Source: Chrysogorgia sp. JL179-B06 (Eukaryota > Cnidaria > Anthozoa > Scleralcyonacea > Chrysogorgiidae). From it: 64,000 bases of DNA. The position numbers and the translations under genes were made by a program. This document shows positions 23,468 to 35,120 of the stretch, in pieces (within the stretch, counting starts at the first letter, position 1; the number at the start of each line of letters is the position of its first letter). The notes under the pieces are model-generated. The model had not been told where the DNA came from. It saw only the letters and a list, made by a program, of their open reading frames with translations, and did no database searches. The DNA is taken from NCBI GenBank assembly GCA_035772405.1, contig JAYKKM010000123.1, forward strand, positions 247,001 through 311,000, read 5' to 3'.

Positions 23468-24825
23468 CAATCTCGTTCCCAGAGCCTCCGCCGCGCCACG
23501 CAAACGGAGGCTCTGGGATAATCCATCGCCAGAGGGCCGGAAAACAGGGCGTCGATTGAACAGAGCATGCGCCAGTAATAGACCGAGCGTAGTTTCTGGG
23601 ACGTGAGAACTATCTGTGCTATATATCGAGTTCTTCGGCAAGAATCTTCCCTAAACACGTTAATAACTCTCGAGGATCTCTTCAGAGGTAGCAACCAATT
23701 GGGATTTGGGACAGAAAAGAATATGATTTTAGAATTTATGTAACTCGCGGCAATGAAATCAAAAAGGTATTAATAAATACACAAAGAAATGTTTATCGAG
23801 GTGTTGGCTGATTGTTGAAACTTCAAACAATAAAAGACTTGACAGCACAAAAATTAACGGTAACATATGTTTATAAACGACCAAGACACACCTGACGCTA
23901 TATACAAGTTTACGCGGCGTTCGTGAGGCCACAGGTAGCCGTAACGTCGATTAGTGAAGCGAGTTTAACAGTAAATCGGGTTTATTCGGTATTTTTTACA
24001 CCAATAATTGTATTAAATCGCTATTAAAATGTTCTTACTTGTTCATTTTGTCGACAATCAGGACAAATTACAAGCAACCAGACCAGAAAGGCATCGAATC
24101 AGTGTTTACATCAATACGGAAGGACGTTGACTGTGGTTGCCCTCTGGTTGCCTGTAATTTGTCCTGATTGTCGACAAAATTAACAAGTAAGAACATTTTA
24201 ATAGCAATTTAATACAATTAATGTGCAAAAAATACCAAATAAACCCGATTTACCGTTAAACTCGCTTCACTAATAGACGTTACGGCTCCCTGTGGTGAGG
24301 CGTGGGAAAATCTTTGATCAATCTTTGTTTTGATTCTCGATGGCTTGTATTCTCGTTTCTGTTCTGCAATATAAACACTACGTCCGATGATTTAGTTGGA
24401 GAAATCAAGATACTTTTTGGTCGCATTTCCTGAGCCAAGAATAACTGAGGCAATTTTTTGCACCATGGATGGATTAAACTCTCTGGATTATGCGACTTGA
24501 TAGTCTTCTTTAACGTTTAGACCAGGCGCCTCTCTTGCATTTCGCGTAGAATGGACTAGTTTTTTTGAGCTTTTCTGGAAACACGACTAAAAGTTTGTCC
24601 GAAGATAACTTTTTTGGTGTAAACTCTGCCATAAGAACGTAATATTAAAGAACGAAGTACAATATTGTCAATACCGTTTGAACGAAACAGTGAAACACTC
24701 GCGTAAATATTAAGAGTTAATCTAATTAAAAGCAATCTTTAGTTAACCAATCAAAACACTTCCGGTGTGGATTATCCCAGAGCCTCCGTTTGCGTGGCGC
24801 GGCGGAGGCTCTGGGAACGAGATTG
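23468..24825. mobile_element. Long-TIR element with 9-bp target duplication (1,358 bp)
   Basis: AGTGGTCCC flanks both ends (23459-23467 and 24826-24834). The TIRs begin CAATCTCGTTCCCAGAGCC and extend about 58 bp with one or two differences. Each TIR itself contains a hairpin, CCCAGAGCCTCCG against CGGAGGCTCTGGG. No coding frame; Mutator-like by duplication length only. Confidence 0.85.
23929..24295. mobile_element. Foldback element, about 155-bp arms
   Basis: The arms (23929-24083 and 24141-24295) run from CCACAGGTAGCCGTAACG inward through TGTCGACAATCAGGACAAATT and pair over nearly their whole length. TGAGG (23924-23928 and 24296-24300) may be a 5-bp target duplication. It is nested inside the 23468-24825 element. 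Confidence 0.8.
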
Positions 24826-25363
24826 AGTGGTCCCGGGAAGCGCATGGCTTAAATAGGACCGGGTACTAATTAGGGCCCTGGTGCTGAGTCCGAGTCATCT
24901 GACCATGAATCTGAGTCTTCATCCATATGCATTATTATAAATCGATCACATATTACATTATAAATATTCAAATGAAAATTTAAATCATACAGGACGTACA
25001 GGCGTACAGCCGACGTAAAACAGCCGGCGCCGCATGGTCTCATGGACATGGTCGTAAAATTTTACCGGTATTTGCTTGCCGCAAAAAAAGACGAATTTTG
25101 CGTGTCTGCACTCTACCATGCATGAATTCATTTTGCCCACTTCAAATAACGTTAATTTATTGCTATTTTTTACCGCTTTTAGAATTTTAGATATTATATA
25201 GAAGAAATTTTGAAAATCACAGAAAATCCTTGCAATTTCCTTCAAAATCTGTATATTTCCTTGCAATTTCCTTGTGAAATTTATTCCTTGCATTTTCCTT
25301 GCAAAGACCAATATTTCCTTGTGGCAGGGAAAAATCCTTGCAAGTGGAAGCACTGCTCCGGAC

Positions 25364-26628
25364 CCTCCTTCACGTGATCATATCCAGACACAGACCTGCG
25401 TTCCTTTTGGCCTGCGCCAAATCCCTACCCGGCGTAAGTACTTCATCTTGCATAGATATAGCGAACGTTGTTTTGGGGTTAAGGGGAATTTTCTCACTTA
25501 AAATAACCGCTAATCTCTTGTTTAGTGGTATGGGTTCACTACATCTTGCAAGATGAAGTACATACCCTACCGGGAGCGGTGATGCTAACGATTAATATTT
25601 ATTCGGTTTTCCTTCATTGGTTTTCCTTATCCCACCATTACCATCTACCGCATTGCAAGCCTCTGCGGACGAGAGAGGGAAGGGTGAAGATATAATAATT
25701 TCATTGGTTGTTCTAACAATAGATGGTTCTAACAACAGCCAATGATATCATAAGTAACCCTGACCTACCCCTAATAACCCTAACTCTAACCCCATCTCTT
25801 AGCCAATCAACAAAATATTTGTAGAACCAAAACTCAGACAAACAAAGCAAAATTGAATCTCAAGTGATTCCTAACGACTCTCCCTCTATTGCAACAGCTA
25901 CTGGATGAAAACGATTACGAGTGAGCACACTCCACAACTTTTGGGAATGCAAGAATGAATTATAAACATACTGACATCATTACCCTGAAGGCAAAATGCC
26001 CATAATTCGTCGGCATAAAAGCAGCTAAAGAGCTTAATAATCCACCGTACATCCATGGTTATCTCTTACAAAAGGTATGAAGAAGCATATATCCAATGTA
26101 ACGAAAGCTATCACTTCTAATTTGCCATAAAATTTGAAGACAGCATTCAGATTTAGATGAATAAATTATACTCGGCTGAATTAATTGAGTTTTATGACAA
26201 GCCAATCGCATTATAGAATGGACCAGCCGATTCTAGGGCCATTTTCGCCGACCTTCCGCCGTGGAGGTAAAATGCCCTGGGTACGAGGTTGATCATTACC
26301 GCGCTTCGCTGTTACGTTAGCACTATTGTCATGCATATTAAGTTAAAGGACATTGGCAACAAAAATTAAGTTTGTCTAATGTGAAAGAACTCGTAAAATG
26401 ATAGAGTAATACCTTTTACAACCTTTCCGTAATTTACTTCGTTTTTGAAATATTTCAGTTTGTTTGATATGTAATTGAGATGGTCTCTGACGTCAGGTGC
26501 AGGGTAGAAAATTTTCACTAATTAAAAAATGTCTTATATCTCAGTGATTGCTAAGTTTACAACGTTCATTTATCATAAGGAGTTATTATACGCACATTTT
26601 CAAGTAAATTTGTGGAACAAACTTGAAG
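25364..26628. other. Rejoined duplicon flank, then DNA without a supported gene
   Basis: 25364-25470 matches 21300-21390. TACTTCATCTTGCA (about 25438) recurs inverted at about 25547. 25745-25800 has CCCTAA/ACCCCTAATAACCCTAA motifs resembling degenerate telomere repeats. No exon seen. Confidence 0.5.
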
Positions 26629-28549
26629 ATGGAACTAATACTGGTCCAACCATTGCAAAGCCACCTATGGACGGTGTTGGCACGTGGAAGATTCCACCTG
26701 ATCGTCGCTTTTACGGGAGACATGCGTGCTATGGAAAGCTCATAGAGGAACATCACCACCTGCGAGGTGTTTTCATGGACGATAAGACGACTGTTTCATC
26801 AAGAGTTTCGAGAACAACTTTTTCGTCACTCTATCGACGGTTGGTACGAGATCAACCTTCCCTTGAAAGAAACTTATCCGACTCTTCAAACCAACTGAAA
26901 TGGCAGTCTTCGTCAAATACAGACTCAAGTGAATACGTTGCATGCGACGAGCCGGCCATCTGGAGGAGTATTCGCTTTCACTGGCTGAAGAGTCTTAACT
27001 CGACCGAAGTAGAAACATTCAGATTCACGCTCGAGCGTTGTTTGGTTTGGCTCCTTCATTCTTGCTGGGAGGTGTGATTGAACAGCGCCTCGAACGTTGG
27101 GGAGAGAAACATCCAAAACTAAGCGTGAAGGAAATTCAACTTAGCCTATATGTGGATGACCTCGTTTCAGGTGGTGCTACAATGGACGATGTCAGGATAA
27201 CGATTTTTGCTGACGCTGGTTTCCACCTCCATAAATAGCATTCCAATGCTGCAGAGTTAAACAAGAACGATGGGGAGCCTTCATACGCAAAACAGCAACT
27301 GAATGCATCCACGAGTGATGGATGCAATCTTCTTGGCCTGAAGTGGTATCCTGGCAAGGACACAGTTAGTGTAGTCTGCAGATCCGACGATGAAAGGAAT
27401 CCTTGGAAATCTGGCGAAGATTTACGACCGCCTTGGACTTGTCTCACCTGCAGTCACCCTTGATGGCAAGCTGATGTACGCTTCCGATCTGAAACAAGCG
27501 TGGGATCTGCTCCACTTTCTCTGGAACTCGTGAACAAATGGAAGAAATGGGAGAACGCCCTACCTGCGTGTGCATCTACCAAGCGAAGTCTAGTGACCCG
27601 TGGATAACCCATAGAAACTGTGGAACTCCACGCCTTTGGTGACGCCAGTGGACGTGATATGTGTGCTGCCGTTTATGCTGTGATTCGCCAAGCCACTGGG
27701 ATCAGTCAAGGAATCGTCGCCGCGAAATCCAGACTGAGTAAACGAGGTTTAACCATTTCAAGACAGGAATTTATCGCTAGGCATATGGCCGCCGTGAATC
27801 TGGTCGCATATGGCCGTGAATCTGTGAGTGCAGTCTACTGTTGACTCGACAGCATAGTGGCATTGTACTGGATATGTGATAGAGGAGAGTACCGCCAATT
27901 CGTTGCCAATCGCATCCGAAAGATACAAGAGCACGAGATCAACGGCTGGAGACATGTACTGCAACCGAGCAGAATCCTGCCAGCCTTGGAATTGAAGTCG
28001 TGGTGGATTTGTTACGAATTCCAATCATTGGTGAAATGGACCAGAGTGGCTGCCTCACTCAGCCAACAGTGTGACGACCTAGTATCAATGATCAGTATGT
28101 TGGCCGTAACTCAACGAGTTTGATGAGTTTCTCGAAAGACGCGGTCTAAGAAAGTGCTTGGATCGGAAGATTCCTGCATAACTGCAGCAGAGCAAGTACC
28201 AATTAGATCGTCGAGCCCCAACCTCAGAAGAATTGCAGCAGCAAAGCAATATTTGGATCTTGTTGCGAACAAGATCGTGCCAAAAACCATCCCAAGTTCG
28301 CAGAAGATATGTTGCAACTAAACCAGCCAAATTCCGAAGGAATTCGGAATTTCTCTGGCGAGCAACTGCATTTGAAACCTAACCGTCGGAGTTGACTTCG
28401 CGAGACCCATCAGATATGGTTCTATAAGCTTGCAGCCTTACGCGATGTCTGTTCTTAGAAGTCCTTCCCAACCTCGAGACGGTAGAATTCATCCGAAGTT
28501 TGAAGAGATTTATTGCTTGAAGTGACCGTCCGAAGTTAATTTACTCTGA
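26629..28549 (+). pseudogene. BEL/Pao LTR-retrotransposon remains, copy A
   Basis: Pieces of the Pao polyprotein occur in order but in shifted frames: TRAL-LFGLAPSFLLGG-like RT residues (about 27050), YVDDLVSGG, the RT catalytic box (about 27150), and HAFGDASGRDMCAAVYAV with AAKSRLSKRGLTI of the Pao A17-type region (27625-27760). The integrase-like tail ends at RPK-LIYSDN (about 28548). RT N-terminal pieces are deleted and shuffled near 26640-26980. No gag or LTR was identified. The transcript was once copied and integrated by RT and integrase; this copy cannot be. Confidence 0.85.
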
Positions 28550-30276
28550 CAATATTATTATTTATTAGATAATTAACTTAATTTATTATATTCATGTTTT
28601 GATCAAATTTAGTTAAGTACTAATGATGTACCGATCATGCTTTTGTAATCTTACATATTTTAGAAATGGCATTAACAATTTTCTGGAGGAGCACCCGGAT
28701 CCGCTCCTCCCCTAGCAGGAATAGCGCATTCACCACAACAATATGCTAAATATTAATGTCTGCCCCACCCCCCCCCCCCCCCCCTAAAACTACCGGGCAT
28801 TGCAAATTTTCGGGCTATAGCTACTCCGAGTTGTCCGTCCAATTTCAATCGAATTTAATCGATGTTCGCATATCGTTTTGATCTCATTGCTTGTTCGCAT
28901 CTTATTGATCGCATCTTATAACATCACAATTCAGGCACTAAATTCGTCTTCATTTTACTATATTATTCGTTGTGGGTCGACGTTAGATCATATGTAGAGT
29001 TAACGTGCAGTCCGCGTCTTTGGGACGATGTTTTTTAGTATATAACCATAGAAAATACAGCCGGGGGTTAGATAACTAATTAGTGGGGGTTAGGGTTAGC
29101 ATATAAGTTGTTTTGGGCCAAGTGGTTATTTGCATGGTTAAGTAACGCTATGGTTATACAAAAAATCATCGTCCCAAAGACGCTGCTGTACGTTAACTCT
29201 ATATGATCTAACACCGACCATTCGCCTGATGCTGCGTTTACACGGAACCGGAAGAATTTGGATCCGGTATGAAATTCATACGGTTCAGTTCTGTTTACAC
29301 TGTACACTGTACCGTCTTTATTTTGATCCGGTTATTTTTGCGTTTACGCGATACCGACATTTATGCATTAGCTTATGCGCAGAACGTATGCAGAGCAAAT
29401 TCAGATAGGTAAGCAGATATGTTTAACATCATCAGGAGAAAAATTCATCTCCATTAATGCAAGAATACCAATGATCAAGACAGCAATGCAATATTAGTCT
29501 TCTCATGCTGTATAATTATTAGTAGTGACAACTTTCTCGATTAAAAAGCTAGCAATAAAACAGCACACAAAAACGAAAACGTACTCCGCTTTCTGAACGA
29601 ATCAGCTAGGTAACCTGACCAAATCTCACTATGGCTCAATCCTAAAACGTGTCATAGGTACTGCCTCGTACCCAAGCGTCTCACAAAGGGGGATGCGGAG
29701 AACACAAGGGGATTATGGGAAGCTAGGAAGCAATGATGAGAAGGGGGAACGAAAAATTTGGGGTGAAGGAAAAATAAGACCAGAAAAAACAGAAAGGCTG
29801 ATGGGAAAAACTTATCAGGTCGAAAGTGTTTACACGCATACCGGATGAATTTGGAACCGGACAGGTAAAAAATAAGACCTGGTTTTTTGCTGGTATAAAA
29901 CTAGTTAGTGGGTACGAAATTAGTCCGGATAGAGCAGATCCGTGTAAACGCAAGACCCAACCATAGACCAACCGTACGAATTTCATACCGTGTAAATAAT
30001 GCGAGTGACATGAATATAATTGAGACTGTAGAATTTAATCGAGTTATACGTCGAAGTGTGTCGAATTATTAAATAATCGTGGTAACCTGGCAACACCGCG
30101 TAAGGATTCTCAAATTTCATGCTCGTGCTCATTCATGTCATTCGAAAGTACAATGTACGGCAGATACACTTATTTTACAAAACCCGAAGAAATGCCGTAA
30201 ACGTAACTAAAAGCTTTGATAAGTCCTACGTATGACGGAATGCCTTTAAAAGGTAAGTGTGTCAACAAGTGATCAG

Positions 30277-30318
<42 letters not shown>

Positions 30319-30975
30319 TAGTTTGGTTGTTTTGCCTTGCGGCAACTGCAAGGCCGGTGAAACGTCCTGGAAAAAAGAATCTTTTTATTCACTAAATATA
30401 ACTGTTATCAAGAAACCCTACCAATAAAGGCTGTGTTGTGTGAGCATTCTGTTTTGTTTCCTCGATTGTGTGACAAAACAACAGTCAATACATTGCAGAC
30501 TTTCACTTTCACTTTCATTTTGCCAAAAATTGAAATTAATTGTTTCACCAACTGTATTGTAAGGATGTGTTCAGTACTTATCGACTACAAAGCCCGGCTG
30601 GGATTGTGCTCAACACAACTATAAACATGTTATGAGGTGTAGTTGATATATCTATCGACGCTTGCAGGAAAATTATAGAATAGCTTCGTGAAGGTCATGT
30701 TTCGAAGGGGCTGATTACACGAGGCGTACTCCGACTTGTTTCGTTAAGATAATTTCATGTCTTCAAATAGCAGCCAAAACTAATTTAAGAAACGGTAAGT
30801 TTGGTTCGTAGGTCGTCCTATTCAAATCGATATCCATGGCTATGGAAAGATTTCCACAAATCGTCTAATTTTCCAAGAATAATCCCGGAAGTTTCGTCGT
30901 CTGTCATGATATCCAACAGAGATTCATATTGAAAAAAATTAGAAAATTAATTATGTCGGCGTCGCGGTGTGTAAA
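28550..30975. repeat. Duplicon flank A (matches 36871-39712)
   Basis: Shared with the DNA behind Pao copy B: the TAATTAACTTAATTTATTAT stretch, a C run (28768-28784 here, 37068-37098 there), GTTTACACGGAACCGG, and GGTAAGTGTGTCAAC. A (TA)n run at 30280-30316 is present here only. ORFs in it differ between the copies and carry stops, so no gene is supported. Confidence 0.85.
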
Positions 30976-30989
30976 AAAATATGCCAACT

Positions 30990-31435
30990 CATGAGGCGAG
31001 GACAAACGGTAAATGCATTCTATAGTGCGCTACCTCGAATTTGAGGTTCCAAGCATGACAGGGGAAGTATGGACTTTCTAACATACTATGGAACGATGTA
31101 CCTGCATGTAGAAGTAGAAAAGGAGACTGATAAAGTAGGAGAAAAAAAGGTTTTTGATGTCTAAAACAGCCAGACATTTTAAAAATGTCCAAAATTCCTA
31201 GTGAGCTGATTCCATGCATGAATGATGCAACGGTGTAACAAGATGAGAGTTGGGGAGGACTATAGCGCCCCAGGGGGAGGGGCGTTGAGAGGCAAATTTT
31301 GGGGGTCAGTTTCAGTGCCATTTGTTGTCTACAAGTTACTTCTAGGCTTTTTCCCGCTTTTCGCGTCAATTGCTGTTTCAAACTTGACTTGGAAAACATG
31401 AAGATTCAAATTTATTGTAATATTCTTCTGCTGAT
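30990..31435. repeat. Interspersed repeat, relative of 44623-45047
   Basis: GAGGCGAGGACAAACGGTAA through GGAAAACATGAAG matches the sacsin-intron copy over about 430 bp with small gaps. No terminal repeats seen and no coding frame shared by both copies. Confidence 0.75.
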
Positions 31436-32548
31436 TATGATCGGTTATGCGCCCTTGATGTTTTTGGATTGGCTGACTCATCCGCCGGAGATCAGCAAGT
31501 GGTTCATCAAGAGTTTCGAGAACAACTTTTTCGTCACTCTGTCGAAGGTTAGTACGAGATCAACCTTCCCTGGAAAGGAAAATTTCCTTCTCTTTAAACC
31601 AATTGAAATGGCAGACTTCGTCAAATACAGACTCGAGTGAATACGTTGCATGCGACGAGCCGGCCATCTGGAGGAGTATGATGCTATCATACGCAAGCAG
31701 CTTGAGCAAGGCGTGGTGGAGAAACCCTCTCCTCACGTGAAAAGGGAGTTTTACATGTCGCATCGCGCTGTTATCTAAGTTAAGGCTGTGTATGGCTGCT
31801 AAGCCCGAGCATGCGAGAAAGTTCCTTCGCTAAACTACTGTTTAGATCCTGGTCCACCTTTGCAAAGCCACCTATGGAACGTGTTGGCACGTGGAAGATT
31901 CCAGCTCGTCGCTTTTACGAGCCGGAGACATACGTAAGGTGTTCCTTCAAGTGCGCATCAGAGAAGAAGATCGCGATGCAGTTCTCTTTCACTGGCTGAA
32001 GAGTCTTATCTCGACCGAAGTAGAAACATTCAGATTCACTCGAGCGTTGTTTGGTTTGGCTCCTTCATTCTTGCTGGGAGGTATGATTGAACAGCGCCTC
32101 GAACGTTGGGGAGAGAAACATCCAAAACTAAGCGTGAAAGAAATTCAACTTAGCCTATATGTGGATGACCTCGTTTCAGGTGGTGCTACAATGGACGATG
32201 CCATAATTACGATTTTTTCTGACGCTGGTTTCCACCTCCATAAATAGCATTCCAATGCTGCAGAGTTTGAGTCCGACGAGACCAGACTATCACTAAACAA
32301 GAACGTAAATGCAGAACTATTACTTACCAACAATCTTATTTCGTAAGAACTGCAAGAACCTGGAATTGTCTCCCAGAACATTTTAGACTAGAGCCAGTCA
32401 CCCTAAGTTCCTAACCCAGTTCAAATCACTCTTGTTTGGCTATTATCGTGATGCTCTTGTCCCAATCTATAACGTTTACGACTCCCGTTCGTGGAAGTCA
32501 ATTTGTTTAAAATGTAATAAACCAAGGGGGTTCCCAGCGGGCAAAAAG

Positions 32549-32890
32549 ACGTCGATTCAACGTTGAAACGACGTCGCTCTTCGACGTCGATTCGACGTTG
32601 AAAAAAGGTTGAAAACGCAAATTGGATCGACGTTGTTTTTACGACGTCGAAACAACGTCGTTGAACGACGTGAAATCGACGTCGATTCAACGTCGATTCA
32701 ACGTCAATTCGACGTCGATTCAACGTCAATTTCGCGACGTTGAAACGACGTCGCTCTTCGACGTCGCTCTTCGACGTCGATTTGACGTTGAAAAAAGGTT
32801 GAAAACGCAAATTGGATCGACGTTGTTTTCACGACGTCGAAACAACGTCGTTGAACGACGTGAAATCGACGTCGATTCAACGTCAATTTC
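32549..32890. repeat. Left ACGTC minisatellite block
   Basis: Two diverged copies of a roughly 180-bp unit, each containing GGTTGAAAACGCAAATTGG (about 32606 and 32796) amid ACGTCGATTCAACGTCG-type short repeats. All open frames here are translations of the repeat. Confidence 0.9.
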
Positions 32891-33074
32891 AGTTATTGGA
32901 GTCACACCGTCCGTTTTTCGGAGTAAAAATTACCCCCGTTTTTTGAAGAAAAACTAAGCCATGACTAACTACCATTCCCTAGGTGTTTAGGAGTGAGATT
33001 CCCACTTTCGGAAGACCAACCGGTGACCTGTACCCACCACCCGCGCTTGCTTAACTTAACTTAACTTAACTTAA

Positions 33075-33743
33075 GGTGGCTCCCTACTGTTTCTTGAAAG
33101 GTGGCAAAAATGCAAATTTCAATCTCGAAAAGTGCCCATGGATATTTCGGAAAAGATTGAAACTAAAGCTATGCATAGAATAACTTTCAGGGCATCAAAT
33201 ACTATTAATGGCTAAAGTGTTTCATCTGTTGCTATGACAACAGTGACGTCTCAAAATGGCCGAAAATGAATATTTAATCTAATTTATTTCGCAAACGAGT
33301 CGGTGACCCGATATTTTTTTTGCATTTAAACATTTCTTTTAGTTTAATTAATGAATAAGCAAATTAAAAAAAAATTCTGTGGATCCAATTTTTTAAAAAA
33401 CTAAAAAAACATGATTTGTTTTGTGTAAAATTATTGGATCCACAGAATTTTTTTAAAATTTGCCTATTCATTAACTAAACTAAAAGAAATGTTTAAATGC
33501 AAAAAAAATCGGGGGTCACCGACTCGTTTGATAAATTAGATTAAATGTTCATTTTCGGCCATTTTGAAACGTCACTGTTGTCATAGCAACAGATGAAACA
33601 CTTTAGCCATTAATAGTATTTGATGCCCTGGAAGTTATTCTATGCATAGCTTTACTTTCAATCTTTTCCGAAATATCCATGGGCACTTTTCGAGATTGAA
33701 ATTTGCATTTTTGCCACCTTTCAAGAAACAGTAGGGAGCCACC
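33075..33743. mobile_element. 669-bp near-perfect palindrome flanked by TTAA
   Basis: Both ends start GGTGGCTCCCTACTGTTTC, and arms of about 310-320 bp (33075-33395 and 33432-33743) pair almost completely around a short A/T-rich loop. TTAA lies at 33071-33074 and 33744-33747. The left TTAA is the last unit of a (TTAAC)n run. It is a foldback/MITE of a TTAA-targeting family (piggyBac or Kolobok type, not resolved). Confidence 0.9.
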
Positions 33744-33747
33744 TTAA

Positions 33748-34555
33748 CCTAAGGTTCCGCGACTAACCCGCTGCTCTAACCCGCCCATCTTAAATATATA
33801 GTAATATTTATCGTATATAATGAATTAGCAAAGGCACTTACGAACTGTGATGGCTATTATTTTCGTTTTCAAATTTTTGACCGGCTAAGTTTTAATATTA
33901 TATAACATTGTTTATTACTTGTAATCAATTTTAAACAATCTGATTTCGAAGATTTACAAATTTGTTGAGCATGCAGACTGCAGTATTACAAGTAAGAACA
34001 GAACAAAACTTTTCTCAACTAGACATAAAATATATGTTTAATAACTTGGACAGTACTCGACGATTCACAAAGAAAGTAAAAAAGGCAATAATACGATTTA
34101 CAAAGAAGGTAAAAAAGCCAATAAGTCGTACGGCATTCAGACTTAAAAGCGGCGGCTATAGCCGACAGCAGCATGAACGTAAACCTTAGGCCAAAAATTC
34201 TTGTTGACAGGAATTAAGACAGGTTTCTTCAAAAACAGATGGGATTCTTGAAGCATAGTACTTGTCCCTGATCGCCAGACAAAGTCTTCGAACCGAAGGA
34301 CACTTCAAATCCAACTACAGTTACAGTCATTGCGACTTTTTTCCTGTCGACAGCATCGCATGTCTGAGTTGATATAAAGTAGGTTGCTTTTATACATACA
34401 AAATAAAGTAAGAAACTATAGCATTTTGACTCGTCTGGTATTTTTTTGATGGACAATATTGATGTCGAAACGAAAATATTTTATCACCAATTATATAAGT
34501 AACTTGCTTGGTCAATGCTTGGTCGTTAAGTGAGGAGAGATTGGACGATACAATA
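33748..34555. other. Interior of the ACGTC element, no gene recognised
   Basis: A 75-codon plus frame at 33962-34189 has a duplicated RFTKKVKK segment and is lysine-rich. Nothing else suggests coding. Confidence 0.4.
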
Positions 34556-35120
34556 TCGACGTCGATTCAACGTCGAAACAACGTCTGTTTCCGAGGTCGA
34601 TAAAACGTCGAAAAGCAGACGTCAAAACAACGTCGATGTTTGGTCGTGAAGCGACGTGATTTAACGACTCGATATCGACGTTGATTCAACGTCGAAACAA
34701 CGTCTGTTTCCGACGTCGATAAAACGTCGAAAAAAGCAGACGTCGAAACAACGTCGATGTTTGGTCGTGAAGCGACGTGATTTAACGACTCGATATCGAC
34801 GTTGATTCAACGTCGAAACAACGTCTGTTTCCGACGTCGATAAAACGTCGAAAAGCAGACGTCGAAACAACGTCGATGTTTGGTCGTGAAGCGACGTGAT
34901 TTAACGACTCGATATCGACGTTGATTCAACGTCGAAACAACGTCTGTTTCCGACGTCGATAAAACGTCGAAAAGCAGACGTCGAAACAACGTCGATGTTT
35001 GGTCGTGAACCGACGTGAAATTCAACGACTCGATATAGACGTCGATTCAACGTCGAAACAACGTCTGTTTCCGACGTCGATAAAACGTCGCAAAGTAGAC
35101 GTCGAAACAACGTCGATATG
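34556..35120. repeat. Right ACGTC block: about 120-bp higher-order units, nearly five copies
   Basis: The start of the unit, CGACTCGATATCGACG, recurs at 34665, 34786, 34905 and 35026, a spacing of 119-121 bp, with a first diverged unit from about 34545. Each unit contains several ACGTCGAAACAACGTC subrepeats and a GATGTTTGGTCGTGAAG block. Confidence 0.92.

Larger units (their letters stand above)
23308..25355. mobile_element. hAT-like element (2,048 bp) with nested insertions
   Basis: The left end CAGTGCTTCCACAAG and right end CTTGCAAGTGGAAGCACTG are inverted, and CTCCGGAC flanks both (23300-23307 and 25356-25363). The flanks rejoin to match the uninterrupted sequence at 21285-21300. Many AATTTCCTTGCAA-type subterminal repeats lie near both ends (23330-23420 and 25220-25340). 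A minus-strand frame (24985-25353) is open but built partly of these repeats, and I do not recognise a transposase. Confidence 0.85.

Noticed and set aside
32622..32957. 111-codon plus-strand frame
   Set aside because: Made of the ACGTC repeat read in frame; no independent coding signal.
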